Assembly (NCBI RefSeq): GCF_024139115.2
Contig: NW_026943605.1
Location: 186,001-250,000, forward strand
Reading direction: 5' to 3'
Length of the DNA stretch: 64,000 nucleotides
Source: Armigeres subalbatus
Lineage: Eukaryota; Arthropoda; Insecta; Diptera; Culicidae
Position numbers and translations under genes: made by a program. Positions 43,396 through 54,570 of the stretch are shown in pieces (within the stretch, counting starts at the first letter, position 1; the number at the start of each line of letters is the position of its first letter). A model generated the notes under the pieces. That model worked only from the letters and a program-made list of their open reading frames with translations. It ran no database searches and was not told the origin of the DNA.

Positions 43396-44178
43396 AAAGC
43401 GCACTTGCCTAGATCTGTTTGGGCGACTTCAATGCGAAGATCTGATCCGACAACTCGAATCATGAGCGCATTATGGGACGCCATGGTCTCGGAGAAATGA
43501 GCGAAAACGGAGAGCTGTTCGCAGAATTTTGTGGTAATAAAGACATGGTGATCGGGGGTTCGCTCTTCCCTCATTGACCGGTTCACAAGGTCACGTGGGT
43601 CTCCCGTGACGACTTTACAGAAAATCGAATCGACCACATCTGCATCAGCCGAAAATGGAAACGGAGCCTTCTTGATGTACGGAACAAGCGTAGTGCCGAT
43701 ATCGCGTTTGATCATCACCTCCTCATCGGCGAAATACGCCTGCGCATTGCGCGGATTCGTCGGCAGGAGGAAAGAGTTGGACGACGATTGAACACACGCC
43801 GGCTGGAAGATGCCACGGTGAAACGGTCCTTCGTTGAAGAACTGGAGACGCGTGCTGCAAATATTCCGGAAGGTGGCAGCGTGGAAGACCAATGGATCGC
43901 CATCAAGAATGCCTTCATCGCCACCAGCGAGAACAATCTGGGCGAACTGCGCACCCAGAGAAAACAATGGATCAGCGACCGAGGAGTGAAGAGAAGCCAA
44001 AGCCCCGTTAGAGCGATCAAAAACCAGAGGAGCCATAGTCTTAGTCCATCAACGATACTCGGCTCTTGAGAAGGAAGTAAAATGGTCATGTCGACGGGAC
44101 AAGCGAGCGTGGGCAGACTCTCTGGCCGACGAAGGAGAAAGAGCCGCCGCAACCGGGGACATTCGCCTCCTCTGCGAT

Positions 44179-45453
44179 TGTGTATTGTGTAACGTATATC
44201 CTCCTCTGTGTATTGTGTAACGTTGATCTGCGTGCGTGAAGCTTTTATTCGTTTATCGTTTTTGGCTCGTTTAAATATTGTTTTTATTCTCGTTAATTTG
44301 TTGAATGCGTTTAATCAAAAGTGCATTTAAAGCTGATTCCAGTGATATAAATTTTGATCGATTTGCACTGTTTATAAAGCCATAAAATACGAAGACAATT
44401 CTCGAGAACGGGCATAGATCACATCATCGACATCGTCGTGCTTGTTAAATCTACCGTCAAAGTGTCATTACCGTCTTCAAAATATCATCCCGCTTAACGA
44501 TGCGCTTTGGTTGCGGTAGTTGTTCCGTACCCATTGGAGGACTGGATGAAAGTATCAACTGTAATGGATGCAGTGTAAGATACCATTTACACTGCATGAA
44601 AATGAACCAGTACCAGTGGCGTGTATGCGTCGATTTCGACAACGTACTTTGGTTGTGTGATGACTGCCTATCGTCGTTTCGCAAGAACAACTCGCCGTCA
44701 GTGAATAATGAGCCCAATGTACTAGTACGAGATGAGCAAAAGGAGGAAGGCAAAATCGAGCATATTGTGAGTACACTTCAATCAGAGATGACGACAATAA
44801 AACAAAGGCTTGCAGACCTGCAGCAATCGATGAGCAGTGGTTGTCAACCGATTCATAATATGATAACTAAACCGTCCACTTCTACGCCTCGAAGAAATCC
44901 AAATCGTTTAGACGTAAATGACGTAAATCATCGAATTCAAATGATTCGGGTCAGCTGTTGAGAGGATCAAATGAAGAAAATGTCTCCGCTGGTATCCGTA
45001 AGTTCTGGATATTTTTTACCAAAATAGCTAAACATGTTTCCGCCGATGCGATGCGCGAGATGGTATCGAATGCTTTGCATTCAACTGAGCAATTCGAAGT
45101 CGTAAAGCTGGTCCCGCGCTGGAGTAATTTGGAGGATCTGCGATATGTATCGTTTAAAGTTGGGGTACACTGGAAACACAAGGAAAAGGCGCTGGCGAAG
45201 TCAACGTGGCCAACCGGTTTAATGTTCAGGGAATTTGTGAACCGTGAATTTAGTTATTGGGAACCGTGAAAAAAATGCTTTAATACTTGTGTTAGTTTTA
45301 ATTTACCGTTCTTGTAGTTTGTTCATTATTATTAAATTGTTAAGGTTCCTTATTCTGACTGGAAGTGAATTATTTGTATTAGATTAAGTTAACAATCATT
45401 GGGGCAACCTTAGCCTGTTGATTGAAATCAAATAAATAAATAAATAAATAAAT
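44179..45453 (+). mobile_element. ORF1-only non-LTR derivative inside the RTE-like element
   Basis: The host reading frame is split exactly between LLCD (ending 44178) and ISRRLSG (starting 45454). The insert starts TGTGTATTGTGTAACG, has two ORF1 parts, a 3' region of about 170 bases and a tail of AAAT/AATA units at 45430-45453. There is no endonuclease or RT. At the 5' end TCCTCCTCTG of the host recurs at 44199, a small duplication suggesting template switching. Orientation is the same as the host. Confidence 0.75.
44500..45269 (+). pseudogene. Non-LTR ORF1 with PHD-like finger (two frames)
   Basis: The first frame (44500-44961) begins with a PHD-type zinc finger: CGSCSVPIGG, INCNGCSVRYHLHCMKM and LWLCDDC, with cysteine and histidine spacing as in ORF1 of CR1-like and related elements. 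A coiled-coil stretch (QSEMTTIKQRLADLQQSM) and a Ser/Pro tail follow. The second frame (44958-45269) holds IFFTKIAKHVSADAMREMVS, VVKLVPRWSNLEDLRYVSFK and VGVHWKHKEKALAKSTWPTG, the C-terminal nucleic-acid-binding part of such ORF1 proteins. The frames overlap by four bases (44958-44961) in different registers, so a frameshift separates them. In intact relatives ORF1 binds element RNA. Which clade it comes from is not certain. Confidence 0.7.
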
Positions 45454-46449
45454 ATCTCACGACGTTTAAGCGGGGTGAAGATTAATGCAGTTATTGACCG
45501 ACCCAACTGACCAGCTGAAACGCTGGTTCGAGCACTTCGAACAACTTTTTCAAGTGCCAGCCAGGCCATCACCACCTCCACCACCACCACTGCTAGAGAT
45601 TAAAACAGCCATCCAAGGCATGAAATAGAATAAAGCCCCAGGGGTCGCTCGCATATCAGCCGAGATGCTCAAAGCTGACCTCATGACATCCGCTCAACTT
45701 CTGCATCGTTTATTTCGTAATATCTGGGACACCGCAACTTTCCCGGTCGCCTGAATGCAAGGTACATTCGTGAAAGTGCCCAAAAAGGGTGACCTGACCG
45801 TATGCGATAACTGGCGAGGCATTATGTTGCTGTGTACCGTTCTCAAAGTTCTGTGCAAAATTATCCAAGCCCGGATTCAGGAGAAGATCGATGCGACTCT
45901 CCGGCGGCAGCAGGCCGCATTCCGTGCCGAAAGATCCTGTGTGGACTATATTGTCACGCTCCACATCATTCTGGATCAGGTCAACGAATTCCAAGAGTCC
46001 CTTTATTTGGTATTCATTGACTACGAAAAAGCTTTCGACCGTCTCAATCACGAGAATATGTGGGGCGCCCTGAGACGCAAGGGGGTTCCTGAGAAAATCA
46101 TCGGCCTCATCGAGGCACAGTACGAGGCCTTCTCGTGTAGAGTGCTGCACAATGGGGTCCTGTCCGACCCTATCCGGATCGTAGCTGGTGTGAGGCAAGG
46201 ATGTATTCTATCACCGTTACTGTAATCGATGAGATTCTGGTAGATGCGATTGACCGTGAACCAAACCGCTGGCTGTTATGGCAGCCTATAACCATGGAGC
46301 ACCTAAACGACTTCGAATCGGTTGATGACGTTGCACTCCTGGCGCAACGACGCTCTGATATACATAGTAAGCTCAACGACCTTGCCGAGCGCTCCTCTTC
46401 GGCAGGTTTAGTCATCAACGTCAACATAACCGAGGATAGGATGTGACAA

Positions 46450-47049
46450 TAGAGTGATTCAAATTTTGACTTTTTTGCCCCCCGATGCTTAAGCGATTGC
46501 ATTTGCCATTTTAATAATCCTCCTAAATTTTTAGCAATTTTGGATGTAATTTGACTGTGCACACGTTATTTGAAGTTTGTATGGAAATTACTGTGAAAAC
46601 TGACCCTTATGTGGAAGACCGTTCCGTGAGGTGACCCATGAACTATTTAAATATAATCAACACATTGCCTACATATAATACTTCTCAAGCTGGAAGGCAG
46701 TTGTTGTTGCGAAGCGATTTCTCGTTTGGAAGCAAAGTTATAAAGAAAACAAAAATGCTCATTATTGATATTGATGTTATTCTTTTACGTGTTAAATTGA
46801 ATTTCCCACGATTCAGTATTTACCTAATAACTTTTCTTGTGATCATCAAATCGTTTCGCAACAAAAACGGCCTGTTTCCTTGTAAAATTTCTTATGTTGC
46901 CGATGTACTCATATGTTTTTAAAGCTTAAAGGGAAGCGTTGGGGAACGGTTTTCCATGAAAGTTACTGTTTTAATAGCAAATTTTCATACAAACTTCAAA
47001 CCGCATGGGGAGAATGGGGAGCGAAAAAGTCAAAATTTGAATCACTCTA
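46450..47049. mobile_element. 600-base inverted-repeat element with 9-base target duplication
   Basis: TAGAGTGATTCAAATTTTGA at the left and its complement at the right. ATGTGACAA stands on both sides (46441-46449 and 47050-47058). Further in, GAAGTTTGTATGGAAA and TTTCATACAAACTTC form outer arms of about 150 bases. An exact 9-base duplication suggests a Mutator-like origin, though an 8-base hAT reading cannot be excluded. No coding capacity. Confidence 0.8.
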
Positions 47050-47058
47050 ATGTGACAA

Positions 47059-48649
47059 GTAGTCAGTAGAAATCGTACCGATTTGCTGTCACAATCGTAC
47101 CGGTTGCTGATTGGTTGAAAATAACAATCGATTACTTCGATTGGTGGTGGCGCGTTTTTCGTAGGGCAGCATGTTGTTAGTTTGGCCGTGTTGCAGGTTT
47201 GTAAAGTTGATATTAAGCAAATTACGTAAATGTTTCGAGTTCCAGTTTTTTGGTAAAAAATAAATTTATATTGAACTGCAAACGCCATATAAATTATTCT
47301 CAAGGGTTGTAAAGGTTTAAAACTGTTGATTTTAAGCACTATGATTCACCTTTCTGTCATTTTCGATCTCAAAGTCATATTTTCATTAGCGAAAACTTCT
47401 CTCTGTTGGTCTTTCGCTTCTCTTACACAAATAATGGATGGAACGGAAAGAAAATCATCAAAATTTGATACATGATATTTGGAAGAGTTTGTACCAAATT
47501 ACTTTGGCTGCACTGGCGACCACCTCGTCAGAGCATCCGATTAAAAAACAACAAGGCAGTCTCAATCAGTGCCTTAGATTTTCATAAAATACTCATGAGC
47601 AATGAAATCGTTTTTGTATCAGAGTAGTCTGATTGCTGTTGTTTTGAACACCATGCCTTACAGCGCGCCCATGACTACGACAAATGAGTCTATTTTCTAT
47701 GTGTCAACAACAGATGAACTTTGTTTGCATGAAAAATGAATGTGTAACTAAATGCGGTTCATGCAATTGGTCGTCATGGTTTGATTTGATATTCAATCAA
47801 AGCAAGACGAACTTCACCTAGCGCAATTGAATGTAATGTCTAGTGGTGATTTCGAGGGAAACAGTGGATTTGTGACTTTTCTTCCGTAGTCTGGGACATA
47901 GTGAATTAGGTATTTGATAATTTCTCAATTCCTTTTCACTTTCCTCACCTTTTATTTACAGAACTAACTCCTACAAGTGAGAAATCATCGAACATTCAAA
48001 TCTGATTTTGGAATCTCTGTATATGTGTATTCTGCATAAAGAAAATGCAAGAACGTCAAGTTGTATGCATCTAAACGAATTACGAAACATAATCACAAAT
48101 TCTTCCGCCTAGCGACTAATAAGGCATCGACGAACAGTTGGTTATGTTGAAAATATCGCAGGCGTTCCAAATAGCATTCTACGACAAAATAAAGCTATAC
48201 ATTCAAGTATTTTTTTGTTGTTTATATTTTTATTTTTTTATATTTCCATTAAAAAAAATATTTTAACTCATTCAATATATTTAATATAAAAAAAGAATAA
48301 TCCACCTACCGGTGATGGTGCCTTCCTCATGTATTATAAAAAAAGAAAACACATAAGAGTAACAAGAAAAGCACGTAAGAGAGGTCAAAATTACACTTTA
48401 TAGAGATAGATTCAATTTTTTTTTCCATTAATTCACATTTATTGGTGTTCATTTAAATGCATTGCAGCAGTTTTTGATAAAAGTGCTTGGGCACATCTCG
48501 CGCATAGCGGATCACCATCTTCATGAAGAATTAACCACACATTAGGTCGAATTAAAACGTTAGCACCTTTCATTCGACAATAATCAAAATTATTTAATCA
48601 TTATCATATGAACGGGGTTCACGGTACAAACACCATTCACAATATATAC
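47059..48649. other. No gene seen
   Basis: AT-rich intergenic sequence. A short block at 48299-48330 belongs to the dispersed repeat of 36424-36760. Confidence 0.4.
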
Positions 48650-49618
48650 AGGGTGCCAATGTATGGGAAAAAATTGTCATCGAATTTCAAAAAACGACAT
48701 TGCTCGCAAGCTTTATTGCCCCAAAATATGACCCCATGCAAAATTTGAGCTCAATCGGACATGGTTTAGGGGTGCCTAAAATTCATCAAAGTTTTGAAAT
48801 TTTTACCCAGGAAAATTTTTCCAAGGGGGGACCAAAGCAAAAATCGAAATTCGAATTTTTGTTTTTGATGCCAAATGACTTAAAAATTCATGAAACGTCG
48901 AGATCTGATGTTATTTAAAAACAAAATTGAAAAAAAAACGATTTTTTCTCTTAGAACATTTTTTGGGACTTGATTATTGTTATTATTTTTTCATAAAATG
49001 GAGGATATTCTGTTTGTTGGGGAATATTTGCCATTGTTTCCCAAGTCATCTAATTTACCGTCGTATGGTGAAGTTCTTCGTAAGTTCATGTTTCATTTAC
49101 GAGCTAAGAAACAATCTGTCTAACAACAGAAGCGTTGATAGCTGTATGGAAAGGAAAACAAATTAATCAAGTGATTGGTAATAGGGTAATTGCCCTAGTA
49201 ACATTTTGGGTCTATGCTGGTTTTATAACTCTCTTGAAGAGTAAATTATGGTCTTCAAGAGCGTTATAAAACTTAAAATGTTACTTGGGTGGTAAAGTTC
49301 CGTAATGACATGAATCGGTTTCTACATTATCAGTTTTCTTGATCTTTACACCTTGTGTTTTGAATTCTTGCGGTACCGCGTAAAAATAAACCTCAGTGTA
49401 ATAAACATTGCCTAGCAATCTGATAATTTTCTCCGTAAATCTGACCTCAAAAGCTTTCAAAGTTACAAAAAAATCAAAATTTTGTTGCAAGATTTTGAGC
49501 ACCCCTAAATCATGTCCGATTGAGCTCAAATTTTGCATGGGGTCATATTTTGGGGTAAGGAAACTTGTGAGCAATGTCGTTTTTTGAAATTCGAAAATGT
49601 CATTTTCATTGGCACCCT
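48650..49618. mobile_element. 969-base element with ~125-base inverted repeats
   Basis: AGGGTGCCAATG on the left matches the right end in complement. The arms share TTTCAAAAAACGACATTGCT, CCCCAAAATATGACCCCATG and CAAAATTTGAGCTCAATCGG, then a GGTTTAGGGGTG-like block. The target duplication is not clear. It contains the 97-base element at 49193-49289. Short frames inside are not supported as genes. Confidence 0.8.
49193..49289. mobile_element. 97-base inverted-repeat miniature element (copy D)
   Basis: Ends CCCTAGTAACATTTT and, complemented, CCCAAGTAACATTTT, with TG on both sides (49191-49192, 49290-49291). It also contains an inner inverted pair, TTTTATAACTCTCTTGAAGA against TCTTCAAGAGCGTTATAAAA. 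Related to 19200-19306 and 58356-58462 through the terminal CCCNANNANCA pattern. Nested in the 969-base element. Confidence 0.7.
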
Positions 49619-51242
49619 AACACCACATGACATGGAGATGCGTGGTTGCTCACCTTGATGTTTGTATTTTGTCTAAAATAAAACTATTTAAAAGTTGAAT
49701 GCGAAAGTCATTTTTTTTATTATATATTTAGTGCATTAATAATTCGAATTGAATGCGCAAGCTCAATGTATCGACTGGCCCTTTAACTGCTATAGAAAAT
49801 GACGCGAGCTGTAGTTCTTAGTTAGATGACTCCTTAACCTAACTTCCTGGCGGTTCTATACCAAAAACTGGAAGCAAATTTGCTTATTCATTATTTATGC
49901 AGTAGCTGAAGGTGGTAGAAGCAGCATTATCAGGAGGATCATCATACGTACGATGTTTTAAGCATTGCATGAATCGCAAAGGAACACACCACAGAGCTTT
50001 TCGAGATGTGACCATGATTGTTAAAGCCACACTGTCAAATTCAGTTTCTCAAGAGAGCAAACTGTACGTTTCCCTTGGTTCTGACATCGCACACAATTAG
50101 ATTGTATGGAAGAAAATTTTATTTTTTTTTTTAACTCAACCGAGATATATTTGGGAAGGCATGTTCTACCATTATTTGGGACGACATGCACATTACAACG
50201 TAATTTTCCATGTCATGCTTGTAAAAATACTAGAAACACAAAATAGCTTGAGTTAGTTTGATTGCTGATTATCTTTTGGTTAGAAATAGTCCTAAAAATA
50301 ATAAATGTTTTGTTTTCAATAACATAAAATCTGTATAAAATAACATATAATATGATAAAAGATGAGAAAATCACAATTGCACGTATTATTTATTCTATAA
50401 ATATAGTCAAAAATTCTTTTGCATTCAATGTGAAATTTAAAAAAAAAGTTTCCGCACAGTCAGATTGTAATTGGACACGGTTTCATCACGAAATTCCAAG
50501 TAATTTACCAAACACATTCTTATCCCAGAGCTCTAAGTAATATATCCCTGTGTTGATCAATCAAGAAAGTGAAAAGTTAAACCAAACTTGCTTTGTCCAT
50601 ATATCTCAAGATGCCGTTTCTCCCACTACACCAGTAACTGAAATTGGCGCTATTTCTGGAATTTTTTTCGGTGGAAAAAAAAAGTCTATCATCTGTAGAT
50701 TATTCATATCTTACTTTCTTGTATTTATTAGAGCTAGCCGTAATACTTTTCAATTCTTATTACTTAAGCTGTGTTTCATTTCAACCAATATCCTCCTACA
50801 CTAACCTATTTTAAAAAGTGAGTCCACCGGTAACTTGATGTCTGTAATGCTCGTTTTTCACCAACACGGCCATCGAGTAAATGGATCTTCCGATCAGTAC
50901 TATTTTAATTACCATTACGCGGTGTGGTTACCGAAAAATTTAGGTAAATACAATTGATAAAGTGGTCTTCGATATAAGTCGAGTGCGTCTTTCAGACACA
51001 ATTTCCAAAGCCATGGCGTCATTTTTCTTAATCGTGTTCGATATTCGGACGAAGGACTTTTGCGACCAAAGCTCTCAGCTCTCAGTAATCCCGCGCGATT
51101 TTTTACCTTTTATTGGCTACTGAAGTGAAGAAAGTTCCTCGATACCGACTGCGCTCTCACAATTAAAAAACAATAAGAACTGAAGCCGATATTCGTTTGT
51201 TTTGGAATGATATTCAATTTGACGTTTTTCAAAATCAAAATG
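49619..51242. other. No gene seen
   Basis: AT-rich; none of the short frames has a recognisable motif. Confidence 0.4.
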
Positions 51243-51250
51243 AATATGAC

Positions 51251-51833
51251 CAAGATGAATACACAGCTAGGTGTTTCAATCTGCTCAGTTTATGGACAAG
51301 AAGAAGGCGGGGGTGAAAAATTCATTTTCAGTGCAAAACATAAACAAACCGGCTGGCTCTTCCCACCCTACTGTCATCGCCTATCTCTCCAATGGGAAAA
51401 AATGGTGGCTAGCATCTCTGGGGTTAGCGCGCGGTGGGCCCCACTGACAATTCAAAATTAGTAAACAAAAACATCATTTCAGGACTAATTTTCTGTGATG
51501 GAGTAATTGTTGTTAAGCGATTTGAATGAATTTATTACTATTTTCGTTATGTACCACGTATTCCGTGCCGTGAAAAATGTGTTCGGTTTTTCAATTAAAA
51601 TGTAATAAGACCATCATCCAACACAACACTGTTAGTACATTGCAAAACAAATTTGAATATTTGGTAACAATATTTTATCAGAAAATAACGCCAACAGCAA
51701 AATAATAACGTGAATTTTATGCTGGAGCCAGAAGCATAGCTGTGTGTCATCCGGCTGGCTCTTCCATACTAAAATCCAAGATGGCTGATCGTGAATTTGT
51801 CAGATTGGAACACCTAGTGGTGTATTCATCTTG
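51251..51833. mobile_element. 583-base hAT-like miniature element
   Basis: Ends CAAGATGAATACAC identical in complement, and arms continue as CTAGGTGTTTCAATCTG against CAGATTGGAACACCTAG. AATATGAC flanks both sides (51243-51250 and 51834-51841), an 8-base duplication as in hAT. GCCGGCTGGCTCTTCC-type blocks recur near both arms (51350 and 51750). The small frame 51207-51461 lacks motifs. Confidence 0.8.
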
Positions 51834-51841
51834 AATATGAC

Positions 51842-52044
51842 TACGCAATAAGAAATGAACCATAGACGGCTTTGATAAGCATCAGTTTATTATTTGGTAT
51901 TCATCGGTTGTCCTGCATTACAACTTTGTTTTCATTAGCATAACAAGGATTTTCCATTCACAGTAGACTGAGAATGGATACACATAAGTTTCATGACAAT
52001 GAAAATTTACAAGACTGGTCTCAATTGAGTTGTCACATCCAATC
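51842..52044. other. Spacer
   Basis: Nothing recognised. Confidence 0.3.
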
Positions 52045-52262
52045 CTAGAACAAAACCAAATCGTTGGATGTAAACACGGTGACTCCTTCCAGTTTCACAG
52101 TAGCCGGGCAACCAGTGGAGAATGTTGAAAGCTTCCAATATCTTGGTAGCCAAATGGCGTCAGACGGCGGTACCAAGATCGACATAGGCGCACGGATCAA
52201 GAAAGCGAGGGCTGCCTTTGCGAGTTTAAGAAATACCTGGGAAAACAGATAGATAAGTGAAC
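52045..52262 (+). pseudogene. RTE-like RT C-terminal fragment
   Basis: The frame 52064-52252 reads DVNTVTPSSFTVAGQPVENV, ESFQYLGSQMASDGGTKIDI and ARIKKARAAFASLRNTWENR, then a stop. It is almost undamaged over 63 codons, which suggests a younger copy than the parallel fragment at 19088-19395. In the full element this follows the RT active site. Only this piece is present. Confidence 0.8.
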
Positions 52263-52819
52263 GTGACTTGTAATTCCATCTGCTACAATTTTCCTGAAGA
52301 CACTAGGCTCATATCTGGTTTCAATGGTTAAGCAAAAAATTTATCTCACTTTCATGTGGATTAATCATTTAACAGATTTTCTCAAAAAAGGCCCTTTTCA
52401 TATCTAACGTCTTCTCCAAGCAAACTTTAGCGAAAAAATCAAACGATGCTATTAAAAAAGCGCACGGAATCGGCAAAAAGCAATACTGTGCAGTGTGACT
52501 TAATAAATTAAATCACCAGTACTTGTACATTGAAGATGAGTGGTATTCCCAAGAAATCATCTGTTGGTTCTCTGTGCAAGAACGGCTGATCTGGCCATAA
52601 TGGAGTAGTAACTACGGGCAGTCAATCAAGCTCAAGCTCAATACATGAAAAAATCACATAAAGTGCACTTGGATACTTTTTGACCCCAAAATTCCATAAA
52701 TTTCTATGGATCTATAATGAAGATGAGAACACAACTTTAGTTCAATATTTGAAAGATAAAATGACAAAAAATATGTAAAATTGTGATGTATAGGACATTG
52801 GGAAAGAAGGGGAAGAGTC
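52263..52819. other. No gene seen
   Basis: AT-rich sequence without supportable features. Confidence 0.4.
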
Positions 52820-53270
52820 GTTTGGCCGAAAGATATTTGGCTGAATGCCACTAGGATGAACAAATCATTAGACCGAAACCCATCTAGCCGAAAGGGTCAT
52901 TTGGCCGAAAGGAGCATTTGGCCGAAAGGGTCATTTGGGCGAAAGGGTCATTTGGGCGAAAGGGTCATTAGGCCGAAAGGGTCGTTTGGCCGAAAGGGTC
53001 ATTTGGCTAAATAGGATATTTGGCCGAATAGGACATTTGGCCGAGTAAGACATTTGAGAAGTAAGAAATTGGGAGTGAAAAGAGAGACGTCTCAATTCTC
53101 ATTCCTAATTTCTCACTTTTGAAATGACCTATTCGGCCAAATGTTCTATTCGGCCAAATTTCCTGTTTGGTCAAATGACCCTTTCGGCCAAACAACCCTT
53201 TCAGCGAAATGATCGTTTAGACCAAATAACTCTTCCGGCCAAATGACCCTTTCGGGCAAATGACCCTGTT
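52820..53270. repeat. 17-base minisatellite in two opposite halves around a hairpin
   Basis: The left half (about 52820-53050) repeats ATTTGGCCGAAAGGGTC with variants. The right half (about 53120-53265) repeats its complement (TTCGGCCAAATGACCC). Between them GAGAAGTAAGAAATTGGGAG pairs with CTAATTTCTCACTTTTG. So the whole block is a large inverted repeat built of short units. Confidence 0.85.
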
Positions 53271-53529
53271 CGTCTGTTCGGCTTATTTGACCCCAAAATA
53301 CCTTAAATTTTCCACTCTTACCAGCAAAATATATGGAGTGCCCTTCTGTGGATCCAAAGAGATAAACACAGTTTTAGAACAATGTCTTAAACATTTGAAA
53401 AAAATATATATGTGTAAGCCAAAAAAGGAGAAAACCATTTTTTAAACTTTGCAGAGGGTACTAATGGTGGCACTGCAAATGCTGGGTAAAACGTACCATT
53501 GGTACTTCATGTACCTGAAGCAATAAAAT

Positions 53530-54027
53530 AGACCCCATTTTGCGGTCCTTAGCCTCTTACCCATCAACTCCTATCCCTACTTCCTCATGGCGCTGGCCGG
53601 GATACTAGCAACTTTAGGGAAGATCGGGAAACCAACCCCGTTGGGAACTATGGTCGCATGCCGGAGGTGCAAATCTGATCGAGCGTCTGTTTTTCATGTT
53701 AGGAGCGGCTCACAACAGCGTCTGTTTCCAATGGTAGGGGTGGCTGATCATCGTCCAAGTACCAGCGAGGGACTCTAAACTAAACTTTGCACACCATGTT
53801 GCATCGTGTCAATATCAAGAAGGCAGCCCCTTCAACGCGATGTAGGTAGCGCAACCCTGGTAAGATAGCCTACCGAAGATTCTACAGTTACCAATGTAGT
53901 ATTCGGAGCTAATGTTTTATCGCTTCAACGAGAGGTGTACCGTCAGTTTATTGACGATTTTAGAAACGGAATGTCGCACCGCCATTCAATGGCGGATTCG
54001 TCCAACCATTTCGGTTGGGATACGACA
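53530..54027 (+). mobile_element. RTE-like 5' region, truncated copy
   Basis: The last part, from TATCGCTTCAACGAGAGG to GGTTGGGATACGAC, is almost identical to 57903-58010, where it leads into the endonuclease frame. Upstream it carries TAGTATTCGGAGCTAATGTT directly before that part, while in the other copy about 310 bases separate the two. Sequence from 53530 is of a kind I recall preceding such ORFs. The coding body is absent, as the copy ends at 54027. Confidence 0.6.
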
Positions 54028-54159
54028 TGACGTAGTCGGTAGGAATTGTGTATTATTCTAACTGCCACATGAAAATGGATGCTTGCCACATTCCATTAAT
54101 GTGCTTGTTAGATGTTAACTAGGTAGGTATGCCATCATGGTGAAAGTTCTTAAAATAAA

Positions 54160-54570
54160 TAAAAACATGGAGCGAGCAGGTCTCCATTGTTTAAAAAAAA
54201 AAAGATGCCGGAGCGAGCAGGCCTCCGTGGCATGAATAAAAGTAAAAGACTGGAGCGAGCAGGTCTCCGAGTCTGAAATGAAAAAAATATGCCGGAGCGA
54301 GCAGGTCTCCGAAGTTAAAAAAAAATGCCGGAGCGAGCAGGTCACCGAGGACAAAAAAAAAAATGCCGGAGCGAGCAGGTTTCCGTGGCATAAATTAAGT
54401 AAAAGACTGGAGCGAGTAGGTCTCCAGGTCTAGAAAAAAATGCCGGGGCGAGTAGGTCTCCGAGGTAAGAAAAAAATGCCGGAGCGAGCAGGTCTCCGAG
54501 GGTTTAAAGTAAGTCAGAGCGAGTAGGTCTCTGACGATTAAAACAAATTGGAGCGAGTAGGATTCTGATC
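54160..54570. repeat. Array of 11 hairpin units with conserved loop
   Basis: GCGAGCAGG or GCGAGTAGG recurs at 54172, 54213, 54255, 54297, 54333, 54371, 54412, 54448, 54484, 54519 and 54553 (steps 34-42). It is flanked by short arms that pair: ATGGAG/CTCCAT, AGACTGGAG/CTCCGAGTCT, ATGCCGGAG/CTCCGTGGCAT, GTCAGAG/CTCTGAC. A-rich spacers separate units. Minus-strand frames reading GDLLAPAF-like repeats cross the array but look like a by-product of the repeat. Confidence 0.85.

Larger units (their letters stand above)
43396..46440 (+). pseudogene. RTE-like retrotransposon, interrupted and broken
   Basis: Parts in order: the endonuclease C-terminal half (GDFNAKI near 43420, VTWVSRDDFTENRIDHICIS near 43590-43660, FDHHLLIGEIRLRIAR), a linker (RLNTRRLEDATVKRSFVEEL; RRDKRAW near 44095), then the foreign insertion 44179-45453. 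After it the linker and RT resume with LKRWFEHFEQLFQ, VKVPKKGDLTVCDNWRGIML, RRQQAAFRAERSC, YLVFIDYEKAFDRLNHENMW and VAGVRQGCILSPLL. A frame change then leads to FESVDDVALLAQRRSD. The Tyr/Phe-Ala-Asp-Asp site reads SVDD here, and the Ser-Asp-His triad of the endonuclease is FDHH. Many stops occur. The copy ends at an inverted-repeat element near 46441. Confidence 0.85.

Noticed and set aside
54115..54391. Two minus-strand frames with repeated GDLLAPAF-like peptides
   Set aside because: They follow the hairpin array exactly, differ in frame for the same repeat, and contain runs of Phe from A-rich spacers. I treat them as by-products of the repeat.
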